The translations under genes and the position numbers were made by a program. Below the pieces are notes generated by a model, which saw only the letters and a program-made list of their open reading frames with translations, ran no database searches and was not told where the DNA came from. A DNA stretch of 64,000 bases from positions 992,001 to 1,056,000 of the forward strand of contig NZ_CP006911.1 in assembly GCF_001281385.1 (NCBI RefSeq), read 5' to 3'. Positions 36,814 through 45,635 of the stretch are shown here, piece by piece. The stretch's first letter is position 1, and every line of letters begins with the position of its first letter. Source of the stretch: Candidatus Pseudothioglobus singularis PS1 (GTDB taxonomy: Bacteria; Pseudomonadota; Gammaproteobacteria; PS1; Pseudothioglobaceae).

Positions 36814-36828
36814 TTGTCCTTACTCCCT
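36811..36828 (-). promoter_or_regulatory. xdhB: Ribosome-binding site and apparent ATT start of xdhB
   Basis: Reading the minus strand, AGGGAG (36828-36823) is followed by nine bases and then ATT (36813-36811). It comes right after the xdhA stop codon. The good Shine-Dalgarno spacing and the conserved peptide encoded downstream favour initiation here despite the rare start codon. Confidence 0.5.
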
Positions 36829-36831
36829 AAA

Positions 36832-38310
36832 TTAATTTAAATGAGTATATTCAGCAAGATTTTCGATTGACTCACCTAAATACATCAAAATAGTTTTTTT
36901 AACTAAGTTTGCAGAAACTTGCAATCGATATTCTGAAGACGCCCTTACATCAGTAAAAGGAGAAAATTCTTCATTTAAAACCTTATAAGATAATGAAGCT
37001 ATATCGTCATTTTGCCAATGCTTTAATAAAAAATCTTCAAGTTTTTTTGATCTTTGAGGGATACCTGACATACCGCCAAAGGCTATCTTAAATGATTCTG
37101 GCTTATTGTTCTTAGATGAAATATTGATTGCCATACATACAGCTGAAATATCATCCTCATATCTTTTCGACATTTTATGAGTTATGAGTTGCTGATTACC
37201 ATTTGGCTTAGGAATGATAATACTTTCAATAAATTCACCTTGTTGAATAACTGTTTTTTTATATGTAATAAAAAAATCTTCTAGATTAATTATTCGGCTA
37301 TCAGCACCCTTTCTAAGCTTTAATTTTGCATCTAAAGCAATCAAAACTGGAGGCATATCTCCAATAGGTGAAGCATTAGCTATATTACCTCCAATAGTGG
37401 CCCAATTCTTAATTGGTAACGAAGCAAAACGCTGCAAAAAAGCGGCTAAGTCAGGCCAATTACTTATGAGACAAGAAGCGGCATCTTCATAACTAACTGC
37501 AGCTCCAATTTCTATCTCATTTGCACCATCTTTAATCTCTTTCAATTCAATAACCTTGTTAACGCTTACAATATGAGAGAATTCTTTCATTGACTGGGTA
37601 ATTTCAAGGCTAAGGTCAGTTCCAGCAGCAATAATATTAGTCGATGTATTATTAATAAGGATATTAGAGAGCTCATCTATTGTTGAAGGAGCATCATATT
37701 TAATTGTTTTATTGCTCTTTTTAAAACTTAGACTTAAATGCTCAGGATTATTTAATTTCCCTAAGATATCAGTAATTTTCTTCTTATTTTTTTTATAGTA
37801 GTCTAGAGGCTCATCATTTTTGTTTTCAAACATTGAAAATGCTGCTGCAATTATTGGCTTGTAGCCTGTACATCTGCACAAATTGCCTGATAGTGCTTCG
37901 TTTATTTGATGAAGATTTACAGAATTTTTATTTTGATATAAAGCAAATAAGGACATGACAAATCCAGGTGTACAAAAACCGCACTGTGAACCATTTTCTA
38001 GAACCATAGCCTTTTGAGAGGGGTGGAGCTTATCATCCTCCATTAAGCCCTCAACAGTAACTAAATGCTTACCAACCAAACCATAGGCTAGCGCCATACA
38101 TGTGTTTATACTCTTGTACTCGATCTTGTTAGTCTTATTATTTGTAACAATTTCACCAATAACAGCAGTACAAGCCCCACAATCTCCTGAACCACAGCCT
38201 TCCTTTGTGCCTACAAGCTGATTAGCTCTTAACCACTCCAGAACAGTTGTATTGGGATTAATTACACCAAGATCAGTTGGTGAAGAGTTTTGATTAAGCA
38301 AAAAATACAT
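36832..38310 (-). CDS. xdhA: Xanthine dehydrogenase FAD/[2Fe-2S] subunit
   Basis: This 492-aa subunit passes electrons from the Mo site to NAD+ through two iron-sulfur clusters and FAD. The N-terminal ferredoxin cluster uses Cys39, Cys44 and Cys47 (CGSGDCGAC). The second cluster uses CGFC (110-113) and CRC (145-147). The FAD-binding region follows from about residue 200, with IAAGTDLSLE and NWATIGGNIANASPIGD. It overlaps the HIU hydrolase gene by one base (TAATG) and precedes xdhB by 18 bases. Confidence 0.94.
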   Translation of the reverse strand: MYFLLNQNSSPTDLGVINPNTTVLEWLRANQLVGTKEGCGSGDCGACTAVIGEIVTNNKTNKIEYKSINTCMALAYGLVGKHLVTVEGLMEDDKLHPSQKAMVLENGSQCGFCTPGFVMSLFALYQNKNSVNLHQINEALSGNLCRCTGYKPIIAAAFSMFENKNDEPLDYYKKNKKKITDILGKLNNPEHLSLSFKKSNKTIKYDAPSTIDELSNILINNTSTNIIAAGTDLSLEITQSMKEFSHIVSVNKVIELKEIKDGANEIEIGAAVSYEDAASCLISNWPDLAAFLQRFASLPIKNWATIGGNIANASPIGDMPPVLIALDAKLKLRKGADSRIINLEDFFITYKKTVIQQGEFIESIIIPKPNGNQQLITHKMSKRYEDDISAVCMAINISSKNNKPESFKIAFGGMSGIPQRSKKLEDFLLKHWQNDDIASLSYKVLNEEFSPFTDVRASSEYRLQVSANLVKKTILMYLGESIENLAEYTHLN

Positions 38311-38654
38311 TAGCTTCCTCGATATGTTGAATAACTATAAGGAGAAATTAAAAGTGGCACATGGTAATTTTCACTTTTTTCACTAATACTAAAACGAATA
38401 ATGACATCTTTTAAAAAAGGACAATTTATATTTTTTGCTTCAAAATAATCATTAACTATAAATTCAAGCTCATAACAGCCCTCATCAAACTCTTCTTCTG
38501 ACAGCAAGGGTTTGTCACATCGACCATCTGTATTAGTTTTTGTTGATTTAATATGGGTTGAGCTTGTGCCATCTCTTCGATATAAATTTATAACCACATC
38601 ACTTGCAGGGATGCCTGCCGAAGTATCTAATATATGAGTTGTTAGTTGTCCCAT
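38310..38654 (-). CDS. 5-hydroxyisourate hydrolase (transthyretin-like)
   Basis: The enzyme opens 5-hydroxyisourate, the unstable product of urate oxidase, to OHCU. The 114-aa sequence has the full active-site set of the transthyretin-like hydrolases: His7 in THILD, Arg45 in TDGR, the YHVPLLISPYSYSTYRGS C-terminus with its His, and the diagnostic final YRGS. It sits between guanine deaminase and xdhA with one-base overlaps on each side, so it is part of the same transcript. Confidence 0.95.
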   Translation of the reverse strand: MGQLTTHILDTSAGIPASDVVINLYRRDGTSSTHIKSTKTNTDGRCDKPLLSEEEFDEGCYELEFIVNDYFEAKNINCPFLKDVIIRFSISEKSENYHVPLLISPYSYSTYRGS

Positions 38655-39976
38655 TATGCTTCCTTTTTTTTGTAAATATTTTGACCCAGAATATAGACCT
38701 CTTTGATTAGTCTATCATCTCCAAGGGTCATCAAATTAAACAATATATCGCTAATATTATTTGAGGTTTCAAGTTTGTTCTTTATTAATTCTGTGGCCTT
38801 TAAATCAATGACAATAAAATCTGCCTCCTTATTAGAATCAAAATTACCAATATGATCTTCCATATTAAGTACTTTAGCAGCAGCTAGTGTTGTCAGATAA
38901 AAGGCTTTAACAGGATCTAAGTTATAGTCATTTAACCGACATATTTTGTAAGCTTCATTCATAACCTGAAACATTGAAAAGCTATCACCCCCTCCAACAT
39001 CTGAAGCGAGTGCAAAATCTATTCCAAAGGCTTCTAATTTATCAACCTCAAATAAACCACTCCCAAGAAATAAATTGGATCTTGGGCATAGCGAAACTTT
39101 AGAACCCGAATCAGCAATACGTTTATATTCTTCATCAGTATTATAAATACAATGACCAAAAACTGAATTAGTGCCAGATAAATTAAAGCTGTCGTAGACA
39201 TCAAAATAGTTTTTTGAATCTGGGAAGAGTTCTTTTACCCACTCAATTTCGTCAATATTTTCATTCAAATGTGTTTGCATGAGCAAACCTTTATTTCCAT
39301 TAGTATCTGAATACTCATCTAACAATTTAGCTGCCTGCTTAAGTTGTTCAGAAGAAGATGTAGGAGCAAATCTAGGGGTAACTGCATAACTCATTCGTCC
39401 CTTATTGTGCCATTTTTCAATAAGCTCTTTTGAATCAAAATAACTATCATCTGAATTGTCGCAAAGGCCTTCTGGAGCATTTCTATCCATCATCACTTTA
39501 CCAGCAATCATTCTGAGATTTTTCTTTTCAGCAGCAGTAAAAAAAATGTCTACAGATTGCTTGTATGAAGTACAGAAAGTCATTGCTGTAGTGGTACCAT
39601 TTTTAATGAGTTCATCAAGAAATAAATCTGCAACTTTAGACGCATAAGCCTCATCACAAAATTTTTGTTCTTCAATGAAAGTGTATTTATTAAGCCAGTC
39701 TAAAAGACTCGTTCCATATGAAGCTATGACTTTGTACTGAGGGTAATGCACATGAGTATCAATGAAGCCAGGCATTATTAAACTATCCTTAAAATGATTT
39801 GATGAATTTGCATTTGGCCACTTAGAAAAAAGTTCATTAAAGGCACCAACTTCAACAATTTTTCCCGAATCAACATCAACAACCATTAGGCCATCCTCTA
39901 TATAGATTGGCTCTACCTCTCCCCCACTCTCAAAACAGTGGTAAATTGACCCTCGATAGTGATTGTATTCAATCAT
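38654..39976 (-). CDS. guaD: Guanine deaminase
   Basis: This amidohydrolase converts guanine to xanthine. The 440-aa protein has the metal-binding PGFIDTHVHYPQY, then YGTSLLDWLNKYTF, a segment characteristic of guanine deaminases, a HLNE motif and the late ASDVGGGDSFSM metal/proton-transfer region. It gives the operon an entry for guanine in parallel with the adenine deaminase at 26495. Junctions overlap by one base on both sides. Confidence 0.93.
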   Translation of the reverse strand: MIEYNHYRGSIYHCFESGGEVEPIYIEDGLMVVDVDSGKIVEVGAFNELFSKWPNANSSNHFKDSLIMPGFIDTHVHYPQYKVIASYGTSLLDWLNKYTFIEEQKFCDEAYASKVADLFLDELIKNGTTTAMTFCTSYKQSVDIFFTAAEKKNLRMIAGKVMMDRNAPEGLCDNSDDSYFDSKELIEKWHNKGRMSYAVTPRFAPTSSSEQLKQAAKLLDEYSDTNGNKGLLMQTHLNENIDEIEWVKELFPDSKNYFDVYDSFNLSGTNSVFGHCIYNTDEEYKRIADSGSKVSLCPRSNLFLGSGLFEVDKLEAFGIDFALASDVGGGDSFSMFQVMNEAYKICRLNDYNLDPVKAFYLTTLAAAKVLNMEDHIGNFDSNKEADFIVIDLKATELIKNKLETSNNISDILFNLMTLGDDRLIKEVYILGQNIYKKKEA

Positions 39977-41151
39977 TAATTTGCCTCAATCCAAATCCCT
40001 AATTTCTCTCTCTCTTCATCGGTCATATTTGTAGTGTTAATTATTGGCATAGCTTTAGATAAAACTGCTTGCTTATATATCTGATTCTTATGGGTAATAA
40101 TATTTTCTTGAGTATCAAGCATTATGCCATTTGGCGCAATTGCAAATGCCTTGTTTGAAGGTTCTGCAGCGTGACAACTTACGCAGTGTTTTTCAATAAT
40201 GATTTGAGCTTCAGCAATAGTTACTATTTCTTTATTTTGCTTTTGATCTTTACTTTGTGATGGAGCCAAAACATAAATTAAAGCTAATGTTGATAATACA
40301 ATTATGGCAATTAAGCTATTTTTTGCTTTACCAACTCCCCTTAAATTAAAGTAATGACGTACCATCACTAAAATCCCAATGACAGCGATTAATACCAACC
40401 AACCATAATCACCACTATAAATCGTTGGATAATGTCCACTAATCATCATAAATAAAACTGGCAAGGTGAAATAGTTATTATGTCGAGAGCGAAGATATCC
40501 TGTTTTTCCAAGCTCTAAACTAACTTCTGTGGCGTTTTCACAAGCATCAACCAGCTTTTTTTGAACTGGAATAATCACAAAAAAAACATTTGCGACCATA
40601 ACCGTTCCAACCATAGCGCCAATTTGCATGTAAACCGCTCTGGGATTAAAAATATTACTGTAGAAATATGAAAAAAATGAAATCACTATAAATATGATTG
40701 CTATAAAAATTGCTGACTTATTAACCAATCTTGACTTACATAAGATGTCATATATAAGCCAAAAAAGTAACAAGCCTAATAAGCTCAACCCAATGCCATT
40801 TATTGCAGATATTGAGCTATCAGTAGCTAATAAATAGGTACTAGCATTAAAATAATATATAACTGAGAGAAGCGAAATTCCTGATAGCCAAGTAACGTAC
40901 GCTTCCCACTTAAACCAATGCAATGGCTCTGGAAGGGTTTGAGGATATTTCTTGTATTTTTCTAGATGATAAAAGCCACCACCATGAACTGCCCATAGAT
41001 TTCCAGCTATTTCATCTCTATTATTTAATCGATCAAGTTTATTTTCAAGCCAGTTAAAATAGAATGACGCCCCAATCCAAGCTATACCAGCAATTACATG
41101 GAGAAGTTTTAAAGCTAAATTAAGCCAATCCATTAGATATATTTGCATCAT
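39976..41151 (-). CDS. puuD: Membrane urate oxidase with C-terminal cytochrome c domain
   Basis: This PuuD-type urate oxidase (391 aa) has about eight transmembrane helices beginning LLHVIAGIAWIGASFYFNW and ends in a cytochrome c domain with the haem-binding CVSCH motif at about residues 335-339. Unlike soluble uricase it is thought to pass electrons to the respiratory chain rather than make hydrogen peroxide. Xanthine dehydrogenase upstream and HIU hydrolase next door bracket this step exactly. The gene overlaps allA by four bases. Confidence 0.9.
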   Translation of the reverse strand: MMQIYLMDWLNLALKLLHVIAGIAWIGASFYFNWLENKLDRLNNRDEIAGNLWAVHGGGFYHLEKYKKYPQTLPEPLHWFKWEAYVTWLSGISLLSVIYYFNASTYLLATDSSISAINGIGLSLLGLLLFWLIYDILCKSRLVNKSAIFIAIIFIVISFFSYFYSNIFNPRAVYMQIGAMVGTVMVANVFFVIIPVQKKLVDACENATEVSLELGKTGYLRSRHNNYFTLPVLFMMISGHYPTIYSGDYGWLVLIAVIGILVMVRHYFNLRGVGKAKNSLIAIIVLSTLALIYVLAPSQSKDQKQNKEIVTIAEAQIIIEKHCVSCHAAEPSNKAFAIAPNGIMLDTQENIITHKNQIYKQAVLSKAMPIINTTNMTDEEREKLGIWIEAN

Positions 41152-41669
41152 AAGTTAAACTCCAACACCACATTAATGTCATCAATAGAGACTTCTTCGC
41201 ACTGCTCAATAGTATCAAATTCCTCATTATGTTTTCTGTCAATCACAATAAATTGTGAATTATCATTAATACTTATGAGTGGAAAATGCCAAACACCTCG
41301 TGAATAATTTATTCCTTGCTGCCCATTCGTAATAAAGGCCCTCAAGTTTTCAATGATAGGGCTCTGCGAAGGTGGCGCAACAACTACTATAAAAGGAGAA
41401 GAGTGCCTAGGTATGAAAGTTTGGCTAAAGTAAGGATGTTTTTCTAACATTGAAATATGCAGCGGAAATCTCCTACTCTTTGCGACAAATATATGAACAC
41501 TCGTTTGACCTTTTTCCTCTAAAGTATCAAGAGTTGCGATATCTGAAAATTTTTGAGCAAAGCCATCATTGATTGTTCTGGACTCTTTACTTTCAATTGA
41601 AACGACCTCTCCAAAATCGGAAAAATTTTCAGAAGTTAATTTTTCTGGAATAAGTTTTATATTTTGCAT
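41148..41669 (-). CDS. allA: Ureidoglycolate lyase
   Basis: This cupin-like enzyme (173 aa) splits ureidoglycolate into glyoxylate and urea. Family features include LTSENFSDFGEVV near the N-terminus, HPYFSQTFIPRHSSPFIVVV, split here as HPYFSQTFIP and the following strand, and NYSRGVWHFPL in the cupin core. It completes the route begun by the allantoicase encoded two bases upstream. Confidence 0.93.
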   Translation of the reverse strand: MQNIKLIPEKLTSENFSDFGEVVSIESKESRTINDGFAQKFSDIATLDTLEEKGQTSVHIFVAKSRRFPLHISMLEKHPYFSQTFIPRHSSPFIVVVAPPSQSPIIENLRAFITNGQQGINYSRGVWHFPLISINDNSQFIVIDRKHNEEFDTIEQCEEVSIDDINVVLEFNL

Positions 41670-41671
41670 AG

Positions 41672-42670
41672 TTAAATAAATTTACCAATAAATTTTAATC
41701 GAGCGATTCCACCATCCGGATAGATATCAACTCGGACATGTGTAAAGGGTTCGTTGTGCAAAATGTCTTTCATACCAAAAGTATGGATTTGATTCATCCC
41801 TAGTTTTTTTCTTTCAAGTAGCTTGGTCCAAGACTTACTACTTTCTATAATGCTAGCGTCTTCTTGATCAGAAATATTCGCTGTGGAAAGAGAAAATGTA
41901 TGTGGAAAGTTACCCTTAAAAAATTTAGTGTCTACAATGATTTCCTCGACCTGAGCAGGCTTTGAAAGTGCGAGAACACCCCAGTCGTTACCTGGCTTTC
42001 TTCTCCTTCTAGTTTCCCAGCCATCAGCCATGCTTAATGGCTCATGTTTTTCTAATACATTGCTTAAGCAGCCAAAGTGCTCATCGTTTGCATATAAAGC
42101 TTTAGCACCACTCTCTTTAGACAGAACGTTAATACCCTCAAAATTTGAGTCTCTCTCATCCTCCCAGAACTCACCATAAACTCTGAGTCTTGCAATACCT
42201 CCATCAGGGTGAAGTGTAATTTTTAAATGGGTAATTGGATTACTTGCTGCACATTCAAAACGGTTATGAGAATCACCCTTAATTTCTTTTTTGCCTAGAA
42301 GATCAAACCATTCTGTGACTGCACTACTGTCTACAACGAGATCATCGGTTGTACCGCCAGGAACAGAGCATCCCTGAATTGAAATTCCTGGAGCAAAATT
42401 TCCCGTGAAGTGGGTTGTATCAACATTAAAACCTTTGACAGATGCTTTCTTACCTAAACGAATAAAGCAAAAGTCATCCTTACCATCCCTTCTTCTTCGA
42501 CTTTCCCATCCGTCCATCCATTTGCCATTGTCATCATACTTATCATCAATCCAAACTGGGTCGCTCGGTTGGAGCATGCGAGAAGAGTCAGCAAAGAATT
42601 CATCACTACAATAAATGACTTTAGCCCCAGTATCTGAGCAAGCAACATCGATGAGTTCTTTATATTCCAT
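41672..42670 (-). CDS. alc: Allantoicase
   Basis: The enzyme hydrolyses allantoate to ureidoglycolate and urea. The 332-aa protein consists of two repeated jelly-roll domains: the first carries KWMDGWESRRRRDG and the second ADGWETRRRRKPG, and each ends with a HPDGGIARLRVYG-type or YPDGGIARLKFIG-type motif. This double repeat is diagnostic of allantoicase. It overlaps uraD by 11 bases and precedes allA. Confidence 0.95.
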   Translation of the reverse strand: MEYKELIDVACSDTGAKVIYCSDEFFADSSRMLQPSDPVWIDDKYDDNGKWMDGWESRRRRDGKDDFCFIRLGKKASVKGFNVDTTHFTGNFAPGISIQGCSVPGGTTDDLVVDSSAVTEWFDLLGKKEIKGDSHNRFECAASNPITHLKITLHPDGGIARLRVYGEFWEDERDSNFEGINVLSKESGAKALYANDEHFGCLSNVLEKHEPLSMADGWETRRRRKPGNDWGVLALSKPAQVEEIIVDTKFFKGNFPHTFSLSTANISDQEDASIIESSKSWTKLLERKKLGMNQIHTFGMKDILHNEPFTHVRVDIYPDGGIARLKFIGKFI

Positions 42671-43181
42671 AAATCTCCTTAATTCTAAGCCAAGCTATCT
42701 TATTAATTTCAACTAAAGCATTTGTCCTTTCTTCATCTCTAGAGTTATTCTTGCGCCCCAAAAAGGTCGAGATAATTTCGGATTTATTTTTTTCTTTAAC
42801 AGCCATAATAAAAGGAAAGTCGAACTTTGAAAAATACTCCTCATTGAGCTTTTCAAAAAGTTTAATTTCATCATCAGTGCAGTCACTGAGTCCTGCAGAT
42901 TTTTGCTCAGTTGTAGAGAAATCTGTCAGCTCATTGTTTTGCGCTTTTTTACCGGCCAATAGTGGATGTGCAGCAATAAGTTCGTCCTGCATATTGTTAT
43001 CCGATGAGAGCATAATTTCAGACAATGTAGCATGAAATTTTTCAAGGTTGTTATATTTCTCATTCAAAGCTACGAGCTCTAAAGACTGCTCTACAAACCA
43101 AGGCGAATGCTCGTAAAGGTTTTTAAAAGTCTTTAGGTACTTTTCTGAGGAGTATGACGCTAAATCAGATGGTAGTTTCAT
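42660..43181 (-). CDS. uraD: OHCU decarboxylase
   Basis: The enzyme decarboxylates 2-oxo-4-hydroxy-4-carboxy-5-ureidoimidazoline to S-allantoin. I start it at the ATG at 43181, giving 173 aa, the usual family size. The earlier ATG at 43253 would add 24 residues lying within the allantoinase gene. Conserved motifs are LYEHSPWFVEQ, AHPLLAGKKAQ with the catalytic His, and FPFIMAVKEKNKSEI. It lies ten bases after puuE. Confidence 0.93.
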   Translation of the reverse strand: MKLPSDLASYSSEKYLKTFKNLYEHSPWFVEQSLELVALNEKYNNLEKFHATLSEIMLSSDNNMQDELIAAHPLLAGKKAQNNELTDFSTTEQKSAGLSDCTDDEIKLFEKLNEEYFSKFDFPFIMAVKEKNKSEIISTFLGRKNNSRDEERTNALVEINKIAWLRIKEIYGI

Positions 43182-43191
43182 AATCTTAAAT

Positions 43192-44118
43192 CTAAAAATT
43201 GTTATACCAATGGTCTGCAATATCTCTTCTAGAGCATAACCAAACATTATCAAAAGTTTTAATATATTCTAAAAATCTTCTCATGGCCATAATCCTCCCA
43301 GGCCTTCCCAGTATTCTTGCATGCATCCCAACCGACATCATTTTAGGGCTAGTCTCTCCTTCTTTATATAAAGCATCAAAGCTATCTTTCAAATAATTAA
43401 AAAATTGATCACCTGAATTAAAGCCTTGGGGCGAAGCAAACCTCATATCATTTACATCTAAGGTATATGGAATGATTAAGTGCTTCTTTTCAGTGTCAAA
43501 GCTATTTGCCCAATAAGGTAAATCATCGTCATAAGAGTCGCTGTCATAGAGAAATCCACCCTCTTCAATAATTAGCCTCCTTGTATTTGGGCTATTTCTT
43601 CCTGTATACCATCCTTCGGGTCTCTTTCCTAAGAACTCTGTCAGCATTGAAATACAATCTTTGATGTGATCTCGTTCAGTATTTTCATCAACATACTGGT
43701 AGTCTATCCAGCGAAAACCATGAGCACAAATATCATAATTATGCTCAACTAAATAATTAGCTAATTCTTTATTTCTAGCTATCGCAATAGCCACAGCAAA
43801 AACAGTAATTGGGATATCAAACTCTTTAAAAAGACGAAGTATCCTCCAAACTCCCACCCTTGATCCGTATTCATAGATCGATTCCATACTCATATGTCTC
43901 ACACCTTCATATGGCTTTGCGCCAACGATTTCAGAGAGAAAGGCTTCGGAAGCATTATCACCATGAAGTATGCAATTTTCACCACCCTCCTCATAGTTAA
44001 GAACAAACTGAACGGCTACTTTTGCATTATTAGGCCACTTTGGGTTGATAGAGTTTTGCCCATATCCAGTCATATCGCGTGGATAACTATTAAGACTCTG
44101 AATGATCTTTTTATTCAT
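43192..44118 (-). CDS. puuE: PuuE-type allantoinase
   Basis: This metal-independent allantoinase of the polysaccharide deacetylase (NodB) superfamily (308 aa) hydrolyses allantoin to allantoate. YPRDMTGYGQ, FVLNYEEGGEN, SMESIYEYGSRVGVWRILR and YDICAHGFRWIDYQ are typical of the PuuE group and differ from amidohydrolase-type AllB. It is the first gene of the long minus-strand purine transcript, divergent from the nucleoside importer at 44467. Confidence 0.94.
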   Translation of the reverse strand: MNKKIIQSLNSYPRDMTGYGQNSINPKWPNNAKVAVQFVLNYEEGGENCILHGDNASEAFLSEIVGAKPYEGVRHMSMESIYEYGSRVGVWRILRLFKEFDIPITVFAVAIAIARNKELANYLVEHNYDICAHGFRWIDYQYVDENTERDHIKDCISMLTEFLGKRPEGWYTGRNSPNTRRLIIEEGGFLYDSDSYDDDLPYWANSFDTEKKHLIIPYTLDVNDMRFASPQGFNSGDQFFNYLKDSFDALYKEGETSPKMMSVGMHARILGRPGRIMAMRRFLEYIKTFDNVWLCSRRDIADHWYNNF

Positions 44119-44297
44119 AATAATTTTAACTATAAATGACTATATAAGCTTCAAAATGCATTAATTATATGCCTAAATTTGATATCGATTATTGTAAACA
44201 TTCATTTATTAGAATTCAAATAATTGATAAAAAATAATTAACAAACATGGCTGAAAGATACTAAAGATCAAAGAATAAAAAATATATCAATTTTTTT

Positions 44298-44326
44298 TTG
44301 ACAAAGACCTCCTTCCAGAATAGAAT
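44298..44326 (+). promoter_or_regulatory. Promoter P1 of nucleoside importer operon
   Basis: TTGACA (44298-44303) and TAGAAT (44321-44326) are separated by exactly 17 bp, a near-consensus sigma-70 promoter. The leader to the ATG at 44467 would be about 130 bases. Confidence 0.75.
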
Positions 44327-44327
44327 A

Positions 44328-44357
44328 TTGACAACTCGGGAATTTATTTTCTATATA
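44328..44357 (+). promoter_or_regulatory. Promoter P2 of nucleoside importer operon
   Basis: A second TTGACA (44328-44333) is followed after 18 bp by TATATA (44352-44357). It lies directly downstream of P1, so the two promoters are in tandem. Confidence 0.6.
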
Positions 44358-44466
44358 CTTTAAACTAAACTTGAGTTAAATATTAAAGATGTCTTAGCTG
44401 TCTTTTTTTTAATGACGGTTTTTCTTTCTATTTATAAATGAGATTAATAACTAAGGAGAGTACACA

Positions 44467-45489
44467 ATGAAAAACATGAAACGTTCACATTTTAGTGGAT
44501 TGATCAAAAAAACTGGCTTAGCGGTCATTGCTTCTACGTTTCTTTTAGCAGCACCGATAGCTCAAGCTGATGGACATGTTAAACCAGCGGTTGTTTATGA
44601 TACTGCCGGTAAGAATGACAAGTCTTTTAACGAGGCTGTTTTTAATGGTATTACTAGATTCATGAATGATACTGGTATTGCTGTTACTGAACTTGAGCCA
44701 ACTAACGAAGCCATGATGGAGCAAAGTCTTAAGAAATTTGCTCAACGTGGTTATTCACCAGTTGTTGCTGTAGGTTTTACTATGGCTAATGCGGTTGCTG
44801 CTGCAGCTGCTGAATATCCGGATACTCAGTTCACTATTATTGATGGTGTCGTTGATGCTCCAAATGTTCAAAACGTTATCTATAAAGAACACGAAGGCTC
44901 TTTCCTAGTTGGTGTTATGGCTGCTATGGCTTCAAACTCAGGAACTGTTGGATTTGTTGGTGGAATGGACATTCCATTAATTAGTCGTTTTGAGTGTGGC
45001 TATAAGCAAGGTGTTGCACATGCTGACAGCTCAATGAATGTTTTAGCTCAGATGACTGGCTCTACACCTGCTGCTTGGGGTAACCCAACTAAGGGTGGTG
45101 AAATTACTCGTAGCCAAGTTGAAAATGGCGCTGACGTAGTTTATGCTGCTGCTGGTGGAACTGGTATTGGTGTATATCAAACTGCTGCAGATATGGGTGT
45201 TTTAGCGATTGGTGTTGACTCAAACCAAAACTATATGCAACCAGGAACTATGCTTACTTCTATGTATAAGAAGGTAGGATTAGCTGCTTATAACAGTTTT
45301 GCAGCTGCTGTTGCTGGTAACTGGGAAGCTGGTTTTAGTGTAAACGGTGTTGGTGCTGCAATGGACGAGTATAACGCAGACCTAGTTTCTGCTGATATGC
45401 TTGCTGCTGTTGATGCTGCTAGAGCCGCAATTATTTCTGGTGACATCGTAGTTCATGACTACATGAGTGATAATAGCTGCCCTCTATAA
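44467..45489 (+). CDS. BMP-family nucleoside-binding protein
   Basis: This periplasmic binding protein (340 aa) of the basic membrane protein family has a signal peptide ending near AQA-DGH. The mature part shows PAVVYDTAGKNDKSFNEAV, a hallmark of nucleoside-binding Med/PnrA-like proteins, followed by EGSFLVGVMAA and GFVGGMDIPLI. A strong ribosome-binding site (AAGGAG) and two promoters precede it, and an intrinsic terminator follows, consistent with high expression. It is first in an operon with ATPase, two permeases and nucleoside-degrading enzymes, so nucleosides or deoxynucleosides are the expected ligands. It differs from the tandem BMP proteins at 27574-29825. Confidence 0.93.
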   Translation: MKNMKRSHFSGLIKKTGLAVIASTFLLAAPIAQADGHVKPAVVYDTAGKNDKSFNEAVFNGITRFMNDTGIAVTELEPTNEAMMEQSLKKFAQRGYSPVVAVGFTMANAVAAAAAEYPDTQFTIIDGVVDAPNVQNVIYKEHEGSFLVGVMAAMASNSGTVGFVGGMDIPLISRFECGYKQGVAHADSSMNVLAQMTGSTPAAWGNPTKGGEITRSQVENGADVVYAAAGGTGIGVYQTAADMGVLAIGVDSNQNYMQPGTMLTSMYKKVGLAAYNSFAAAVAGNWEAGFSVNGVGAAMDEYNADLVSADMLAAVDAARAAIISGDIVVHDYMSDNSCPL

Positions 45490-45512
45490 AGAGTAGCTTT
45501 TTTATCCTATAA

Positions 45513-45545
45513 ACATCCGGCCCAAAAGGCCGGATGTTTTTTTTT
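45513..45545 (+). terminator. Intrinsic terminator/attenuator after binding-protein gene
   Basis: The perfect ten-base arms ACATCCGGCC and GGCCGGATGT enclose a CAAAA loop and are followed by eight further T (nine counting the last base of the right arm). It lies between the binding-protein gene and the ATPase gene of the same importer, so it likely limits expression of the downstream genes. Confidence 0.9.
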
Positions 45546-45586
45546 AACTTTAATATGTGATTTTTGTAAGACTATATATTAAAGTT
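45546..45586. repeat. Inverted repeat AACTTTAATAT / ATATTAAAGTT with 19-base spacer
   Basis: Perfect 11-base arms (45546-45556 and 45576-45586) lie just after the terminator and 49 bases before the ATPase ATG. This could be an operator for an internal promoter or a weak RNA stem. Chance is possible in such AT-rich DNA. Confidence 0.45.
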
Positions 45587-45635
45587 TTAAACGCTTACAA
45601 CTATAATGAATCTATTTATCGGTTAAAAAATATCT

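Larger units (their letters stand above)
44119..44466. promoter_or_regulatory. Divergent intergenic region between purine and nucleoside operons
   Basis: This 348-base AT-rich stretch has no convincing ORF. It holds two tandem plus-strand promoters (44298-44357) and, on the minus strand, a possible -10 TATAAT at 44164-44169 for puuE without a clear -35. A T-run follows at about 44403-44411 with only weak pairing upstream, so I do not call a terminator. I looked for a purine riboswitch on both strands and saw no convincing core. Confidence 0.6.

Noticed and set aside
43182-43253. Longer OHCU decarboxylase start at 43253
   Set aside because: The extension overlaps the allantoinase gene and exceeds the family length.
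44119-44466. Purine riboswitch upstream of the purine or nucleoside operon
   Set aside because: I found no conserved aptamer core with its three-way junction in either direction.
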